From Nordella sp. HKS 07 (GTDB lineage: Bacteria > Pseudomonadota > Alphaproteobacteria > Rhizobiales > Aestuariivirgaceae): DNA of 64,000 nt. The DNA lies in NCBI RefSeq assembly GCF_011046735.1, contig NZ_CP049258.1, positions 5,598,001-5,662,000 on the forward strand, in the 5' to 3' direction. Below, piece after piece: positions 50,486-58,672 of this stretch. The translations under genes were made by a program, and so were the position numbers. The notes beneath the pieces were generated by a model. That model saw only the letters and a list, made by a program, of their open reading frames with translations, searched no databases and had not been told where the DNA came from. Position 1 is the first letter of the stretch. Every line of letters begins with the position of its first letter.

Positions 50486-51256
50486 ATGGAAGATGACATA
50501 GACGAGCTTGCCCAAATGATCCAGTCGGCCGGCCGCGCCGTCGTTTTCACCGGCGCCGGTGTCTCCACCGAATGCGGCATCCCCGACTTCCGCTCGCCGG
50601 GCGGCTTCTGGACCAGATACAAGCCGATCGAATTCGACGATTTCCTTGCCTCCGAGGAGACGCGGCTCGAGGCGTGGCGGCGCTATTTCAATATCTACGA
50701 TGCCGTAGCGCAGGCGGTGCCGGGGCCGAGCCACAAGGTGATTGCCGGCCTCTATCATGCCGGCATCGTGAGCCACGTCATCACCCAGAATATCGACGAT
50801 CTGCATCGCGCCTCTGGCGTGCCTGAAGAGGCGATCATCGAGCTGCACGGCAATGGTTCCTACGCAAAGTGCCTGAGCTGCGGCGAGCGCTACGAGATCG
50901 CCTGGGCCCGCGCCCAGATCGAGGCGGGCCGCCGTCCTCCTTATTGTTCAACCTGCGCCGGGATCGTGAAGACGGCGACGATCTCCTTCGGCCAGGCCAT
51001 GCCGGAGGCGGAGATGGCGAGGGCCCGTGCCGCGACCTTCGATGCCGATCTCTTTCTCGCTCTGGGATCCTCGCTGCAGGTCTTTCCGGCCGCGAGCTTT
51101 CCGGTGATGGCGAAGAGCAATCGCGCCAGGCTGGTCATCATCAATCGCGAGCCGACCGGTCTCGATGCTCTGGCCGATCTGGTGATCGCGGGCGAGCTCG
51201 GTGATGTTCTGAGCGCAACCGCTGAGCGTCTCGGGCGACAGCAGATCGCGTGCTGA
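50486..51256 (+). CDS. NAD-dependent protein deacylase, sirtuin (Sir2 family)
   Basis: A 256-residue class III deacetylase. It has the NAD motif TGAGVSTECGIPDFRSPGG, TQNIDDLHRASG, the catalytic His in ELHGNGSYAKC, two zinc Cys pairs (CLSCGERY; CSTCAG), and LGSSLQVFPAA. It removes acyl groups from lysines, releasing nicotinamide. The ATG at 50486 is preferred, with GGAA 8 bases upstream; in-frame TTG 50468 and GTG 50474 are possible. Confidence 0.92.
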   Translation: MEDDIDELAQMIQSAGRAVVFTGAGVSTECGIPDFRSPGGFWTRYKPIEFDDFLASEETRLEAWRRYFNIYDAVAQAVPGPSHKVIAGLYHAGIVSHVITQNIDDLHRASGVPEEAIIELHGNGSYAKCLSCGERYEIAWARAQIEAGRRPPYCSTCAGIVKTATISFGQAMPEAEMARARAATFDADLFLALGSSLQVFPAASFPVMAKSNRARLVIINREPTGLDALADLVIAGELGDVLSATAERLGRQQIAC

Positions 51257-51592
51257 GCGAATCAGTTTTGCCAGAATCTGCGCAATTCTCTTCCTCGCGC
51301 CTCAGGCCTCGGCGAACTTCGCGATATCGCGATGGTGCCCGGACCCGCATGGATATCGTCGCGCGTGATGGTCGCGCGGTTCATTCCGTGATATGATTCA
51401 GCGTTTGTTATCAGGGCTTTTTCGCATTGCAGAACTGCGCGCTCCTATGCGAATGAAGCTTCGCTCAAGAGCAATCTTACGTTTTCCACATCTCTTCGTT
51501 GCCCGCTCTCTGTACAATTGCAAAAGAGTCGATCAATCTGCGTTCCGGCAGCGGGGTTGACTGAGGGCTGCCATTAGTTCGGGTATGCGGTC
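51257..51592. other. Leader region of the cold-shock gene
   Basis: 336 bases with no ORF of note between the sirtuin gene and the cold-shock gene. Long 5' leaders are common for cold-shock mRNAs, so part of this may be transcribed. I could not identify a defined hairpin or promoter by eye. Confidence 0.35.
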
Positions 51593-52171
51593 ATGGCGGT
51601 TAGCGGGCCCTTCGAGGCAGATAGGGAGCTTGAGCATCAAGCCCCCGATATCAATGTAAGAATTTACCAGATCAGCGGCTTCGTGAAGTGGTTCGATGTC
51701 GGTCGGGGCTATGGCTTCATCATCCCCGACAACGGCATGCCGGACGTGCTTTTGCACCTGAGCTGCCTGAAGCGCGATGGTTTTGATGCCCCGCTCGAGG
51801 GGACGCGCGTCTTCTGCGAGGCCGTCGAGCGCCAGAAGGGCTATCAGGCCCTCCGCGTTCTGAACGTGGACACGTCCACGGCCATTCATCCGGTCGAGCG
51901 GCCGAGCCGCACCCATGTCAACGTGTCGCCGTCGAGCGGCTGGGTGCGGGCCCGCGTCAAATGGTTCAACCGGGCACGGGGCTTCGGCTTTGTGAGCGAG
52001 GGCGACGGCGCCCCCGATATCTTCATCCATATGGAGACATTGCGGAAGACCGCGATCGCCGAGCTCCATCCCGACCAATGGATCTATGTGCGCTTCGGCA
52101 GCGGGCCCAAGGGCCAGATGGCGGCCGAGGTTCGCCTTACTCTCGACAATGGGCCGCGCCATACGAACTAG
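51593..52171 (+). CDS. Cold-shock protein with two CSD domains
   Basis: A 192-residue protein of the alphaproteobacterial double cold-shock type. The first CSD (about 26-95) has [19 protein letters not shown] and DVLLHLSCL; the second (about 117-185) has [20 protein letters not shown] and DIFIHMETL. Both keep the RNP1 and RNP2 aromatic residues that bind single-stranded RNA or DNA. An acidic N-terminus and a Pro-rich linker join them. It is probably an RNA chaperone. The DUF192 gene follows directly after its stop. Confidence 0.93.
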   Translation: MAVSGPFEADRELEHQAPDINVRIYQISGFVKWFDVGRGYGFIIPDNGMPDVLLHLSCLKRDGFDAPLEGTRVFCEAVERQKGYQALRVLNVDTSTAIHPVERPSRTHVNVSPSSGWVRARVKWFNRARGFGFVSEGDGAPDIFIHMETLRKTAIAELHPDQWIYVRFGSGPKGQMAAEVRLTLDNGPRHTN

Positions 52172-52189
52172 ATGAGGCGGGCAGGGGTC

Positions 52190-52657
52190 ATGCGTAGCGT
52201 CGTCGTTGCTTTCCTCTTGGTGATCACGGCGGCCGCCGCTGGCTTGGCCCAAACGCCGTCCGGCATGCCGCTGATCGCCTTGACGATCCAGGGCAAGGAT
52301 GGGGCGACCAAGGCGGATCTGACCGTCGAACTTGCCGAAACGCCCGAGCATCGCGCCAAGGGGCTGATGTTCCGTAACGAGCTTGCCGACAATCGCGGTA
52401 TGCTGTTCGACTTCAAAGAGACCCGCAGCGTGTCCATGTGGATGAAGAACACGCCGCTGTCGCTCGATATGATCTTCACCGACGACAAGGGCGCGATTCT
52501 CTATATTGCGCGCAACACGGTTCCTTTTTCCGAGGACATCATCAGCCCCGGCATGCCGGTCTATGCGGTCCTTGAGGTCAAGGCGGGCACGACCGGCCGG
52601 CTTGCCATTGAGCCCGGCGATCGCCTGGTGACCCCGATTTTCAACACCGGCGGCTGA
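52190..52657 (+). CDS. DUF192 family exported protein
   Basis: A 155-residue protein with a signal peptide (MRSVVVAFLLVITAAAAGLA, cleavage near AQ) followed by the DUF192 fold: VELAETPEHRAKGLMFRNEL, DFKETRSVSMWMKNTPLSLD and VLEVKAGTTGRLAIEPGDRL. The function is unknown. An in-frame ATG at 52172 directly touches the cold-shock stop and is an alternative start. Co-transcription with the cold-shock gene is likely and this order recurs in alphaproteobacteria. Confidence 0.9.
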   Translation: MRSVVVAFLLVITAAAAGLAQTPSGMPLIALTIQGKDGATKADLTVELAETPEHRAKGLMFRNELADNRGMLFDFKETRSVSMWMKNTPLSLDMIFTDDKGAILYIARNTVPFSEDIISPGMPVYAVLEVKAGTTGRLAIEPGDRLVTPIFNTGG

Positions 52658-52772
52658 TCTCTTGAGTAATTCTGGCGAAATGGGGACTTCGGTCCGATTT
52701 GCGCGATTTGCGCCCTTGACCAAATGGGCGCAAACGGCGAAAAGCCCAGAAATCTGAGCATTTGGCGGTAAC

Positions 52773-52848
52773 GGGGTGTAGCGCAGTCTGGTAGCGCACC
52801 TGCCTTGGGCGCAGGGGGTCGTCAGTTCGAATCTGGCCACCCCGACCA
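52773..52848 (+). tRNA. tRNA-Pro (anticodon TGG)
   Basis: The acceptor arm CGGGGTG (52773-52779) pairs with CACCCCG (52838-52844), followed by A and an encoded CCA. The anticodon stem CCTGC/GCAGG encloses CTTGGGC, giving TGG. The T-arm loop is TTCGAAT. The C at position 1 is typical for bacterial tRNA-Pro. Confidence 0.96.
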
Positions 52849-52883
52849 TCGCCAAAATGCGTTGATAGGATGAAGGTAACGGC

Positions 52884-53189
52884 ATGACCGCGAAGATCTA
52901 CAAGCCCGCTCGTAACGCCATGCAGTCCGGCAAGGGCAAGACAGATCTCTGGCTGCTCGAATACGAGCCGGAGCTGCGCCTGACGGCGGATCCCTTGATG
53001 GGATGGACTTCGTCAGCGGACATGAAGCAGCAGCTGCGCCTCACTTTCGAGAGCAAGGAGCAGGCGATTGCTTATGCCGAGCGCAATGGGATCGCCTATT
53101 GGGTGGAGCCCGAAGCACCCGCGCGCGCGCAGCGCAAGTCCTATGCGGACAACTTCAAGTGGGGTCGCACGGAGACCTGGACCCACTGA
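52884..53189 (+). CDS. NADH dehydrogenase accessory subunit (NDUFS4/ETC-C1 family)
   Basis: A 101-residue homologue of the mitochondrial 18-kDa complex I subunit, found only in alphaproteobacteria among bacteria as far as I recall. Motifs are ARIY-like AKIYKPARNAMQSG, WLLEYEP, DPLMGWTSSADMKQQLRLTF, and the C-terminal KSYADNFKWGRTETWTH. It binds peripherally to the NADH dehydrogenase arm. It lies alone, 35 bases after tRNA-Pro. Confidence 0.92.
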   Translation: MTAKIYKPARNAMQSGKGKTDLWLLEYEPELRLTADPLMGWTSSADMKQQLRLTFESKEQAIAYAERNGIAYWVEPEAPARAQRKSYADNFKWGRTETWTH

Positions 53190-53390
53190 TTGCGGATTGG
53201 GTAGCGATCACTTCCGGCCAGCCGGTCCGAAGCGATCCGATCAGGCCATGGCGGGTCTGCATCTCGCCTCGGCAGGCGTGGTCTTCGCTTGTGCGTCAAA
53301 GCCCGCTTCTCCACAAATATCCAAGATCGGCGTCGCCGGTCACCGCGGAAACAGCCGTTGCCGTCAAACGGCTAAGTCATTGAAATGGTT

Positions 53391-53467
53391 TGGCGACCCC
53401 GGAGGGATTCGAACCCCCGACCCACAGCTTAGAAGGCTGTTGCTCTATCCAGCTGAGCTACGGGGTC
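53391..53467 (-). tRNA. tRNA-Arg (anticodon TCT)
   Basis: Read on the minus strand: acceptor GACCCCG pairs with CGGGGTC, then discriminator G and an encoded CCA. The D arm is GCTC-AGCTGGATA-GAGC, the anticodon stem ACAGC/GCTGT encloses CTTCTAA, giving TCT, and the T arm carries TTCGAAT. Confidence 0.96.
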
Positions 53468-53594
53468 ATGCCGCTTCTCGGCTTCAGCCATTGGGCTCTA
53501 TAATGGACGTCATGCTCCACGGCAACGGTCCGCTTCGGAGCCATCCGCAGGCGGAGACGATTTATGCCGGAAAATGAGCATGGAGGAGGCTTCC

Positions 53595-53903
53595 ATGCGC
53601 AGGACGATCCTCGTCACAAGCCTGTTTTTCGCTCTCGCCATGCCTGCTCGCTTGCAAGCTTCGGAGAGTCTGTGTTTCCAGCGATTCGAAGCCTGCGCGA
53701 TCGCCTGCACCTTACTTGGAACGCAGGCGAAAGACGGTTGTCTCGGCGCCTGCCTGCGCGACAATGGGTGCGCCATCGACGAGCGCCGTATGTCGAGCCA
53801 TTCGATGCCGGACAGCACTCTCCCCGACGGCACGCTTCCGGTTGGCACTCTGCCGGCCAGCCGCATGCCGGCGGGTTCATTGCCGGACAGTCAGCTGCCT
53901 TGA
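53595..53903 (+). CDS. Secreted Cys-rich protein with a C-terminal xLPxx repeat
   Basis: A 102-residue exported protein. The signal peptide (MRRTILVTSLFFALAMPARL, cleavage near QAS) is followed by about 35 residues with six Cys (LCFQRFEACAIACTLLG; GCLGACLRDNGC). The last 25 residues repeat five-residue units: STLPD-GTLPV-GTLPA-SRMPA-GSLPD-SQLP. GGAGG lies 6 bases before the chosen ATG; the frame is open upstream to 53574. No family is recognised. The Cys block suggests disulfides or metal binding; the tail may anchor or bind. Confidence 0.6.
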   Translation: MRRTILVTSLFFALAMPARLQASESLCFQRFEACAIACTLLGTQAKDGCLGACLRDNGCAIDERRMSSHSMPDSTLPDGTLPVGTLPASRMPAGSLPDSQLP

Positions 53904-53964
53904 GCGCGCTCTCGAGCTGAAGGTTGGACGCTGAACGGCCGCGAATGAGCGATGCCCGTATCGC

Positions 53965-54486
53965 TCATTTCTCCAGGAAGTCTCCGCATTTGGGTGCCGG
54001 CAGCGAGCCCCAGGGCGTGATCGCGACGGTGGTCGTCGAGTTTTGCGGGCTGCCTTCGATGAGCTTGTCGGTGTAGCTCAGATAGACGAGCACATTGCGC
54101 TTGGCGTCGCAGCCGCGCGAAATATGGAACTTCTTGAAGAACAGCGAGCGGCGCATGCGGTAGACGTCATCGCCCTGGGCGAACTTGCCCTTGAAGGAAA
54201 TGGGGCCCGTCTGCTTGCAGGAGAGCGAGGTTTCCGAACGCTCTTCGGCAAATCCCGCCCAGCCGCTCCAGCCACCGACTTCGGGCACGGTGAAATGGCA
54301 GGCTATGCCTTCGACCAGCGGATCGTCGAGCGCATAGGTCGCAAGCTTGGCGTCCGGAGACAGCATCCGCCACACCGTCGTCTTCTTGAAGATGAGCTCG
54401 GGATCATCCGCCTCCTGGGCGGCAAGCGGCGCGATCATGGCAAATCCCGCAAGGGCAAGGGCGGCGGGCTTGGCAAGCTGGTGCAT
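53965..54486 (-). CDS. CreA family periplasmic protein
   Basis: A 173-residue protein with a signal peptide (MHQLAKPAALALAGFAMIAP, cleavage near AAQ) and the CreA pattern: DPLVEGIACHFTVPEVGGW, ETSLSCKQTGPI, FFKKFHISRGCDAKRNVLVY, TTTVAITPWG. Its role is unknown, although the fold is widespread in proteobacteria. AAAGGAC lies about 8 bases before the ATG at 54486. The frame is open further upstream only within the neighbouring gene. The metC-like gene ends 51 bases upstream on the same strand. Confidence 0.88.
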   Translation of the reverse strand: MHQLAKPAALALAGFAMIAPLAAQEADDPELIFKKTTVWRMLSPDAKLATYALDDPLVEGIACHFTVPEVGGWSGWAGFAEERSETSLSCKQTGPISFKGKFAQGDDVYRMRRSLFFKKFHISRGCDAKRNVLVYLSYTDKLIEGSPQNSTTTVAITPWGSLPAPKCGDFLEK

Positions 54487-54536
54487 GGTCTGTCGTCCTT
54501 TCGGTCCCCGGAGAAATGGCCCCGCCGGGCCCGAAT

Positions 54537-55712
54537 TCAAGACGCCAACTTGAGACGGTCGAAGCCCGCGGCAATATCCGCCTTGAGATCGTCGGGGTCC
54601 TCGAGCCCGATATGGAAGCGCAGGCAGCTGCCTTGGCGCGTCCAGGGCTTGGCTGTGCGGTTGGGCTTGAAGGGGACGCACAGGCTCTCGAAGCCACCCC
54701 AGGAATAGCCCATGCCGAAGAGCTCGAGACCGTCGAGAAAGGCGCCAAGTGCTGCTTCGCTCTGCGGCTTGAGCACGACCGAGAACAGCCCGCTGGCGCC
54801 GGTGAAGTCGCGCCGCCAGATCTCGTGCCCCAGGGCGCCGGGCAGCGCCGGATAGAGAACTTCCTCGACCTCGGGCCTGCCTTTCAGCCAATCGGCGATC
54901 TTGAGCGCACTTCTCATATGGCGCTCGAGCCGGACATCGATGGTGCGCAGGCCTCTGAGGGTGAGATACATGTCGTCGGGGCCGGCGAACTGGCCCAGCG
55001 TTTCATAGCCTTCCTTGAAGCGCGGCCAGGTTTCCTCGCTGCAGGTGACGGAGCCCATCATCACATCGGAATGGCCGACGATGTATTTCGTTGCCGCTTG
55101 AACCGAAATGTCGCCGCCATGGGCGAAGACGTTGAAATAATGTCCGCCCGACCAGGTATTGTCGACGACGACGAGCGCGCCGGCCTTGCGCGCGACCTCG
55201 GCGATCGCCGGGACGTCCTGCACCTCCATGGTCTGCGAACCCGGGCTCTCGCAATAGACGATGCGCGTGGTGGCGCGCATGAAGGCCGAGATGGCGCCAC
55301 CCAGCAACGGGTCGTAATATTCGACGTCGATGCTCCAGTTCTTCAGCACATTGTCGCAGAAGGCGCGCGCCGGCGCATAGATGTTGTCGGGGATCAGGAT
55401 GTGATCGCCGGGCTTGAGGAAAGACAGGAGCGTGGTCGTGATGGCGGCGAGGCCGGAGGGCGCGACCTTGCTGGCAAAGCCGTTCTCCAGTGTCGCGATG
55501 GCGGTTTCGACCGAGCGCGAGGTCGGCGTGCCGCGCCGGCCATATTGATAGGTCTGCTTATGTTCCTTCAGCGCCTGATAGGTCGGGTAGAGTATGGTCG
55601 AGGCGTGATAGACGGCCGGCGAGACGATGCCGTGCTCGGAAAAGTCGCGCGCGGTGGAAACGAGGCGGGTCGCGGGTTTCAGGCTCTTGAGATCGGTCTT
55701 GGATTTCGCCAT
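54537..55712 (-). CDS. metC: Cystathionine beta-lyase (Cys/Met metabolism PLP enzyme)
   Basis: A 391-residue PLP enzyme of fold type I. It shows YQYGRRGTPTSRSVETAIA, GLAAITTTLLSFLKPGDHIL, VDNTWSGGHYF, the PLP-binding Lys in QAATKYIVGHSDVMMG and GMGYSWGGFESL. The trans-sulfuration MetC branch is indicated by the G-Y-S-W-G-G-F-E-S motif. It should split cystathionine into homocysteine, pyruvate and ammonia. The start could be 55712 or 55724; neither has a clear ribosome site. It is divergent from a small membrane protein gene. Confidence 0.9.
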   Translation of the reverse strand: MAKSKTDLKSLKPATRLVSTARDFSEHGIVSPAVYHASTILYPTYQALKEHKQTYQYGRRGTPTSRSVETAIATLENGFASKVAPSGLAAITTTLLSFLKPGDHILIPDNIYAPARAFCDNVLKNWSIDVEYYDPLLGGAISAFMRATTRIVYCESPGSQTMEVQDVPAIAEVARKAGALVVVDNTWSGGHYFNVFAHGGDISVQAATKYIVGHSDVMMGSVTCSEETWPRFKEGYETLGQFAGPDDMYLTLRGLRTIDVRLERHMRSALKIADWLKGRPEVEEVLYPALPGALGHEIWRRDFTGASGLFSVVLKPQSEAALGAFLDGLELFGMGYSWGGFESLCVPFKPNRTAKPWTRQGSCLRFHIGLEDPDDLKADIAAGFDRLKLAS

Positions 55713-55778
55713 GGCTCGGTTCATGTGGGAGGAGGTAGGGTCTCCCGGTTAGCACGGCGGGCGGCAAAGGGAAAAGCC

Positions 55779-56012
55779 ATGAGTGATATGTCGCCACTGG
55801 GGAGGTTCGTCCTCATCGCCATGCGCTGGGGACTGCGCTTCGCAGCTGGGGCCTTCGCCGCCATTTTCGCCCTCGTGGTCTGGCAGAAAGGCTTTTCCGC
55901 CGCGGCGGCCGGCGTCACGCGCCAGGATTACGGTCTCTTAGCTGTCCTGGCCGGGCTCTTCATCGGCGCTCTTCTGTTCGCCCGGGCCGTGGGGCGGGAA
56001 CTGCGCAAATAG
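55779..56012 (+). CDS. Small two-helix membrane protein, unrecognised
   Basis: A 77-residue protein from MSDMSPLGRF with helices at about 18-36 and 48-66 (FAAGAFAAIFALVVWQKG; LLAVLAGLFIGALLFARA) and basic ends (GRELRK). AAGGGAAAAG lies before the ATG. It faces away from metC with 66 bases between starts. No family is recognised. Confidence 0.6.
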   Translation: MSDMSPLGRFVLIAMRWGLRFAAGAFAAIFALVVWQKGFSAAAAGVTRQDYGLLAVLAGLFIGALLFARAVGRELRK

Positions 56013-56023
56013 AGGCGAAGGAG

Positions 56024-56572
56024 CTAAAGTCCGAAGGCTTCCTTGATCTTGAATGCGCATTGGGCCGGCGTCTCGCGGCTGGTATCGATCGTGAGATCAT
56101 AATCGAGACCGTGATGGACGCGGTCATATTGCCAGCGGGCCAGCCCGATCATCCGGTCCTCACGGTCGCGCTCGCGCTGCTCGAGAACGGCGAGCGGGGC
56201 GAAGATGCCGACATAGGACACGTCGAAACCTTTAAAAACGACTCTGTACTCCGCCGCCGATGGCGCGAGCATGACGTCGTCGATGATCAGATTGTTGCCC
56301 TCCACCGCCATCGCCGCCATGGCGTGCCGCATGCCGCGCAGCGCCTTCATTGCGACGGGGCCGGACTTGATGACGACCACCGGTGAGCCCTCCTGCAGAA
56401 TGGTTTCGAAGGTGAAACCATCGGGGTGATCCCAATAGGCGGCGGGCAGCATGTCCAGGAAGCTGTCCATGGAAACATGGAGAAAGGGGAGGGTGGTGAT
56501 CTCCTGGAGCGCGCGGGCGATCGAGCTTTTGCCGACGCTGCCCACGCCATTCAGAACGATGATGTGTGACAT
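56024..56572 (-). CDS. Chloramphenicol phosphotransferase-like (CPT family) P-loop kinase
   Basis: A 182-residue P-loop protein. The Walker A GVGSVGKSS (9-17) is followed by HVSMDSFLDMLP, with the Asp used as base in CPT, LIIDDVMLA (Walker B-like) and REDRMIGLARWQYDRVH. CPT phosphorylates chloramphenicol in its producer; most genomic relatives, like this one, have no known substrate and may act on small hydroxy compounds. It converges with the small membrane protein gene, 11 bases apart. Resistance should not be assumed. Confidence 0.82.
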   Translation of the reverse strand: MSHIIVLNGVGSVGKSSIARALQEITTLPFLHVSMDSFLDMLPAAYWDHPDGFTFETILQEGSPVVVIKSGPVAMKALRGMRHAMAAMAVEGNNLIIDDVMLAPSAAEYRVVFKGFDVSYVGIFAPLAVLEQRERDREDRMIGLARWQYDRVHHGLDYDLTIDTSRETPAQCAFKIKEAFGL

Positions 56573-56675
56573 GGCGCCAAACTGCCATCCATGCGGCGCG
56601 AAGGAAAGAGCATATGATTTGCCCGGCGGAAGCTGTTCCGCCGGGCGCTGTGCAAGTTCGGTGTCGCGATTTGTG

Positions 56676-57902
56676 TCAGCCGTCGACGACGACCAGATTG
56701 CGCGGCATTTCGGTGAGGATTTCCAACCCCTTGTCGGTCATGAGATAGGAGTCGATCCAGCCGGCGCCCGAACCGCCCGGCCAGTCTTCGAAGACGTCAT
56801 ATTGGACTTCGAAATTGAAGACCATGCCTGGCTTCATGACCGGATCATTCGCCGGCTCGAAGGGATTCGGACGGTGACGATGCACCCAGTCCGGCGGGAA
56901 GGCGATGCCGAGCGTATAGCCGCCGATGAACCATTCATACTTGGCCCGGTCGACCCCCGACTGGGCGACGAAGGTGTCCGCCGCCTCCTGGACCTTGCTG
57001 AAGGGGTCGCCAGGCTTGACGCCCTTGACGATGGCGTCGCTGCAGCCGGCCGAGCGGTCGAACAGGTCGTGCCAGCGCTTGTCGATTTCGCCCATGGCGA
57101 AGCTGCGGCTCAGATTGACGTGATAGCGATGCAGGCTGGCGCAGAAATCGAGATGCACGACATCGCCGCTCTTCAAACGCCGATGTGAGGCAGGCGCATG
57201 ATGGCAGCCCGAGCGCGGGCCGCTGCCGATCATGTTGCGGATGCCGGGATGGCCGCAGCCGCGCTTCATCAGCTCATAGCAGATGACGGCGTCGATCTCG
57301 GTTTCGGCGACGCCGACGCGCATGAACTCGCGCGCCTTCTCCATCGCGGCAATGGTGACGGCGGCGGCTTCCCGCATCACCGCGATTTCGCGCGCAGACT
57401 TGTAGAGCCGGACATCCTCGATGATGTCGGAATCCTCGACGATCGTGGCACCGGCATCGGCGAGGCCCTTGCCGATGGCGCGGACATGGTCGGGATGACC
57501 GCCATAGCCCCAGCTCTGGATCGCGATTTTGCCGCGGCCCCAGCCATGCGCCAGGATCTTGGCGGCGAGTTCCTTCGTCTGGTCGGCGGCGGGAATGCTG
57601 CGCGAATGATACCAGATGTCCTTGATCCCGGGCGTATTGGAGATCAGCACCTTGTGACTGGTATTGTCGAAGAAGACGAAACTGCCGCTGGCGGTGTCGA
57701 AATAGAGGCCGATGATCGCATGGCGATACTGCCAGATATGGTCGTGGCCGGTGAGATAGTAGTAATCGCGCGGCGCCGTGACGACGATGCCGTCATAGCC
57801 CGCCAGCTCAAGCGCCTTTTTCACCTTGGCGCGGCGGTCGGCATATTCCTCCGGCGGAAAGGGCTGTTCCCAGTCGACCCGGTTTCTGATGCTCAAATCC
57901 AT
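56676..57902 (-). CDS. M24-fold hydrolase, ectoine hydrolase (DoeA)-like
   Basis: A 408-residue protein with the creatinase N-terminal domain (1-165) and a pita-bread C-terminal domain. The usual M24 metal ligands are only partly kept: VVHLDF has the first Asp, but the second site reads RYHVNLSRSF (Asn for Asp), the His motif is replaced by GGYTLGIAFPPDW, and one Glu remains in FNFEVQYD. From memory, DoeA-type ectoine hydrolases share this altered pattern, including PPDW. It probably opens or cleaves an amide bond without a normal dimetal centre. It lies next to a TetR gene and ahead of oxidase and cupin genes. Confidence 0.78.
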   Translation of the reverse strand: MDLSIRNRVDWEQPFPPEEYADRRAKVKKALELAGYDGIVVTAPRDYYYLTGHDHIWQYRHAIIGLYFDTASGSFVFFDNTSHKVLISNTPGIKDIWYHSRSIPAADQTKELAAKILAHGWGRGKIAIQSWGYGGHPDHVRAIGKGLADAGATIVEDSDIIEDVRLYKSAREIAVMREAAAVTIAAMEKAREFMRVGVAETEIDAVICYELMKRGCGHPGIRNMIGSGPRSGCHHAPASHRRLKSGDVVHLDFCASLHRYHVNLSRSFAMGEIDKRWHDLFDRSAGCSDAIVKGVKPGDPFSKVQEAADTFVAQSGVDRAKYEWFIGGYTLGIAFPPDWVHRHRPNPFEPANDPVMKPGMVFNFEVQYDVFEDWPGGSGAGWIDSYLMTDKGLEILTEMPRNLVVVDG

Positions 57903-57956
57903 GGCAATTCTCCCTGCGTGTGATGCAGGGATTTAACCACGCCAATATTTTAGTGC

Positions 57957-57973
57957 AATAAAATTTTTTATCA
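57957..57973. promoter_or_regulatory. AT-rich motif, candidate TetR operator, copy 1
   Basis: AATAAAATTTTTTATCA matches the motif at 60534-60550 at 15 of 17 positions. It lies in the 83-base gap between the tetR stop and the M24 gene start, so it is directly upstream of the M24 gene. Both copies are in gaps that bound the catabolic cluster. Confidence 0.4.
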
Positions 57974-57985
57974 GATTAAAAGTGA

Positions 57986-58597
57986 TTATGGCGCCAAGCC
58001 ACGGCACAGTTCTTTCACGATGGCCCTTATGTCGTCGCCATATCCCGACCGTGCTTGCGCATTATAGAATATCGACAACCGGAAATAATGCTCGCAGACC
58101 GAATCGAGCAGCTTTGCCGCTGCCTTGCTGTCCGTCTCGGCGTGGATGAGCTTCTTCTGCTTCAGCATGTCCAGGAACTGCACCGATCGGCCGACATAAA
58201 AGGAGCTGAGCTTGCCGAACAGCGGTCCGAGATCGTCATCCTTCACGCGCTCCTGATAGAGCGAGCGCCACACGTCACGATCGAGCGTGTCGAAGGCGCC
58301 GTCGGTGACCAGTTTGATCCAGTCGGTGATGGCGCGCTGGGCGTCGCGATGGCTGCGTTTGGAAATGAAGGCTTCCATGCGTTCGGCCAGTTCCGCCTGG
58401 CGGCTCAGCACGAGCTCCAGAATGACGCTGCTCTTGGATCCGAAGTAGTTATAGATGGTAGGGACGGTGACATCGGCCTGGGCCGCGATGTCCTGGAGAC
58501 TGATGTCGGAGAACATCTTCTTCGAAAGAAGCTTCAGCGTGGCATCGAGAATATGCTGGCGCCGCATCGATTTCTGTTTGCCGCGAAGTCCGGTCAC
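57986..58597 (-). CDS. TetR/AcrR family transcriptional regulator
   Basis: A 203-residue repressor-type regulator. The N-terminal helix-turn-helix is clear (RRQHILDATLKLLSKKMFSD, then ISLQDIAAQADVTVPTIYNY, FGSKSSVILELVL). The C-terminal ligand domain is not assignable. I chose the GTG at 58597 because GAGGGG lies 7 bases upstream; the frame is open to 58639. Position inside the M24-oxidase-cupin cluster suggests it controls those genes. Confidence 0.88.
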   Translation of the reverse strand: MTGLRGKQKSMRRQHILDATLKLLSKKMFSDISLQDIAAQADVTVPTIYNYFGSKSSVILELVLSRQAELAERMEAFISKRSHRDAQRAITDWIKLVTDGAFDTLDRDVWRSLYQERVKDDDLGPLFGKLSSFYVGRSVQFLDMLKQKKLIHAETDSKAAAKLLDSVCEHYFRLSIFYNAQARSGYGDDIRAIVKELCRGLAP

Positions 58598-58672
58598 GCG
58601 TTGCCCCTCATCTGAAATGCACCGGCCGCAAGAGACCATGACTGGGAGAGTCTCGCAATAGACACTCCCCGG

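Noticed and set aside
55713-55778. SAM riboswitch upstream of the cystathionine beta-lyase gene
   Set aside because: The gap to the divergent gene is only 66 bases and shows no SAM-II or SAM-I-like core.
56024-56572. Chloramphenicol resistance determinant
   Set aside because: The CPT-like fold is clear, but most chromosomal members have unknown substrates; no resistance context is present.
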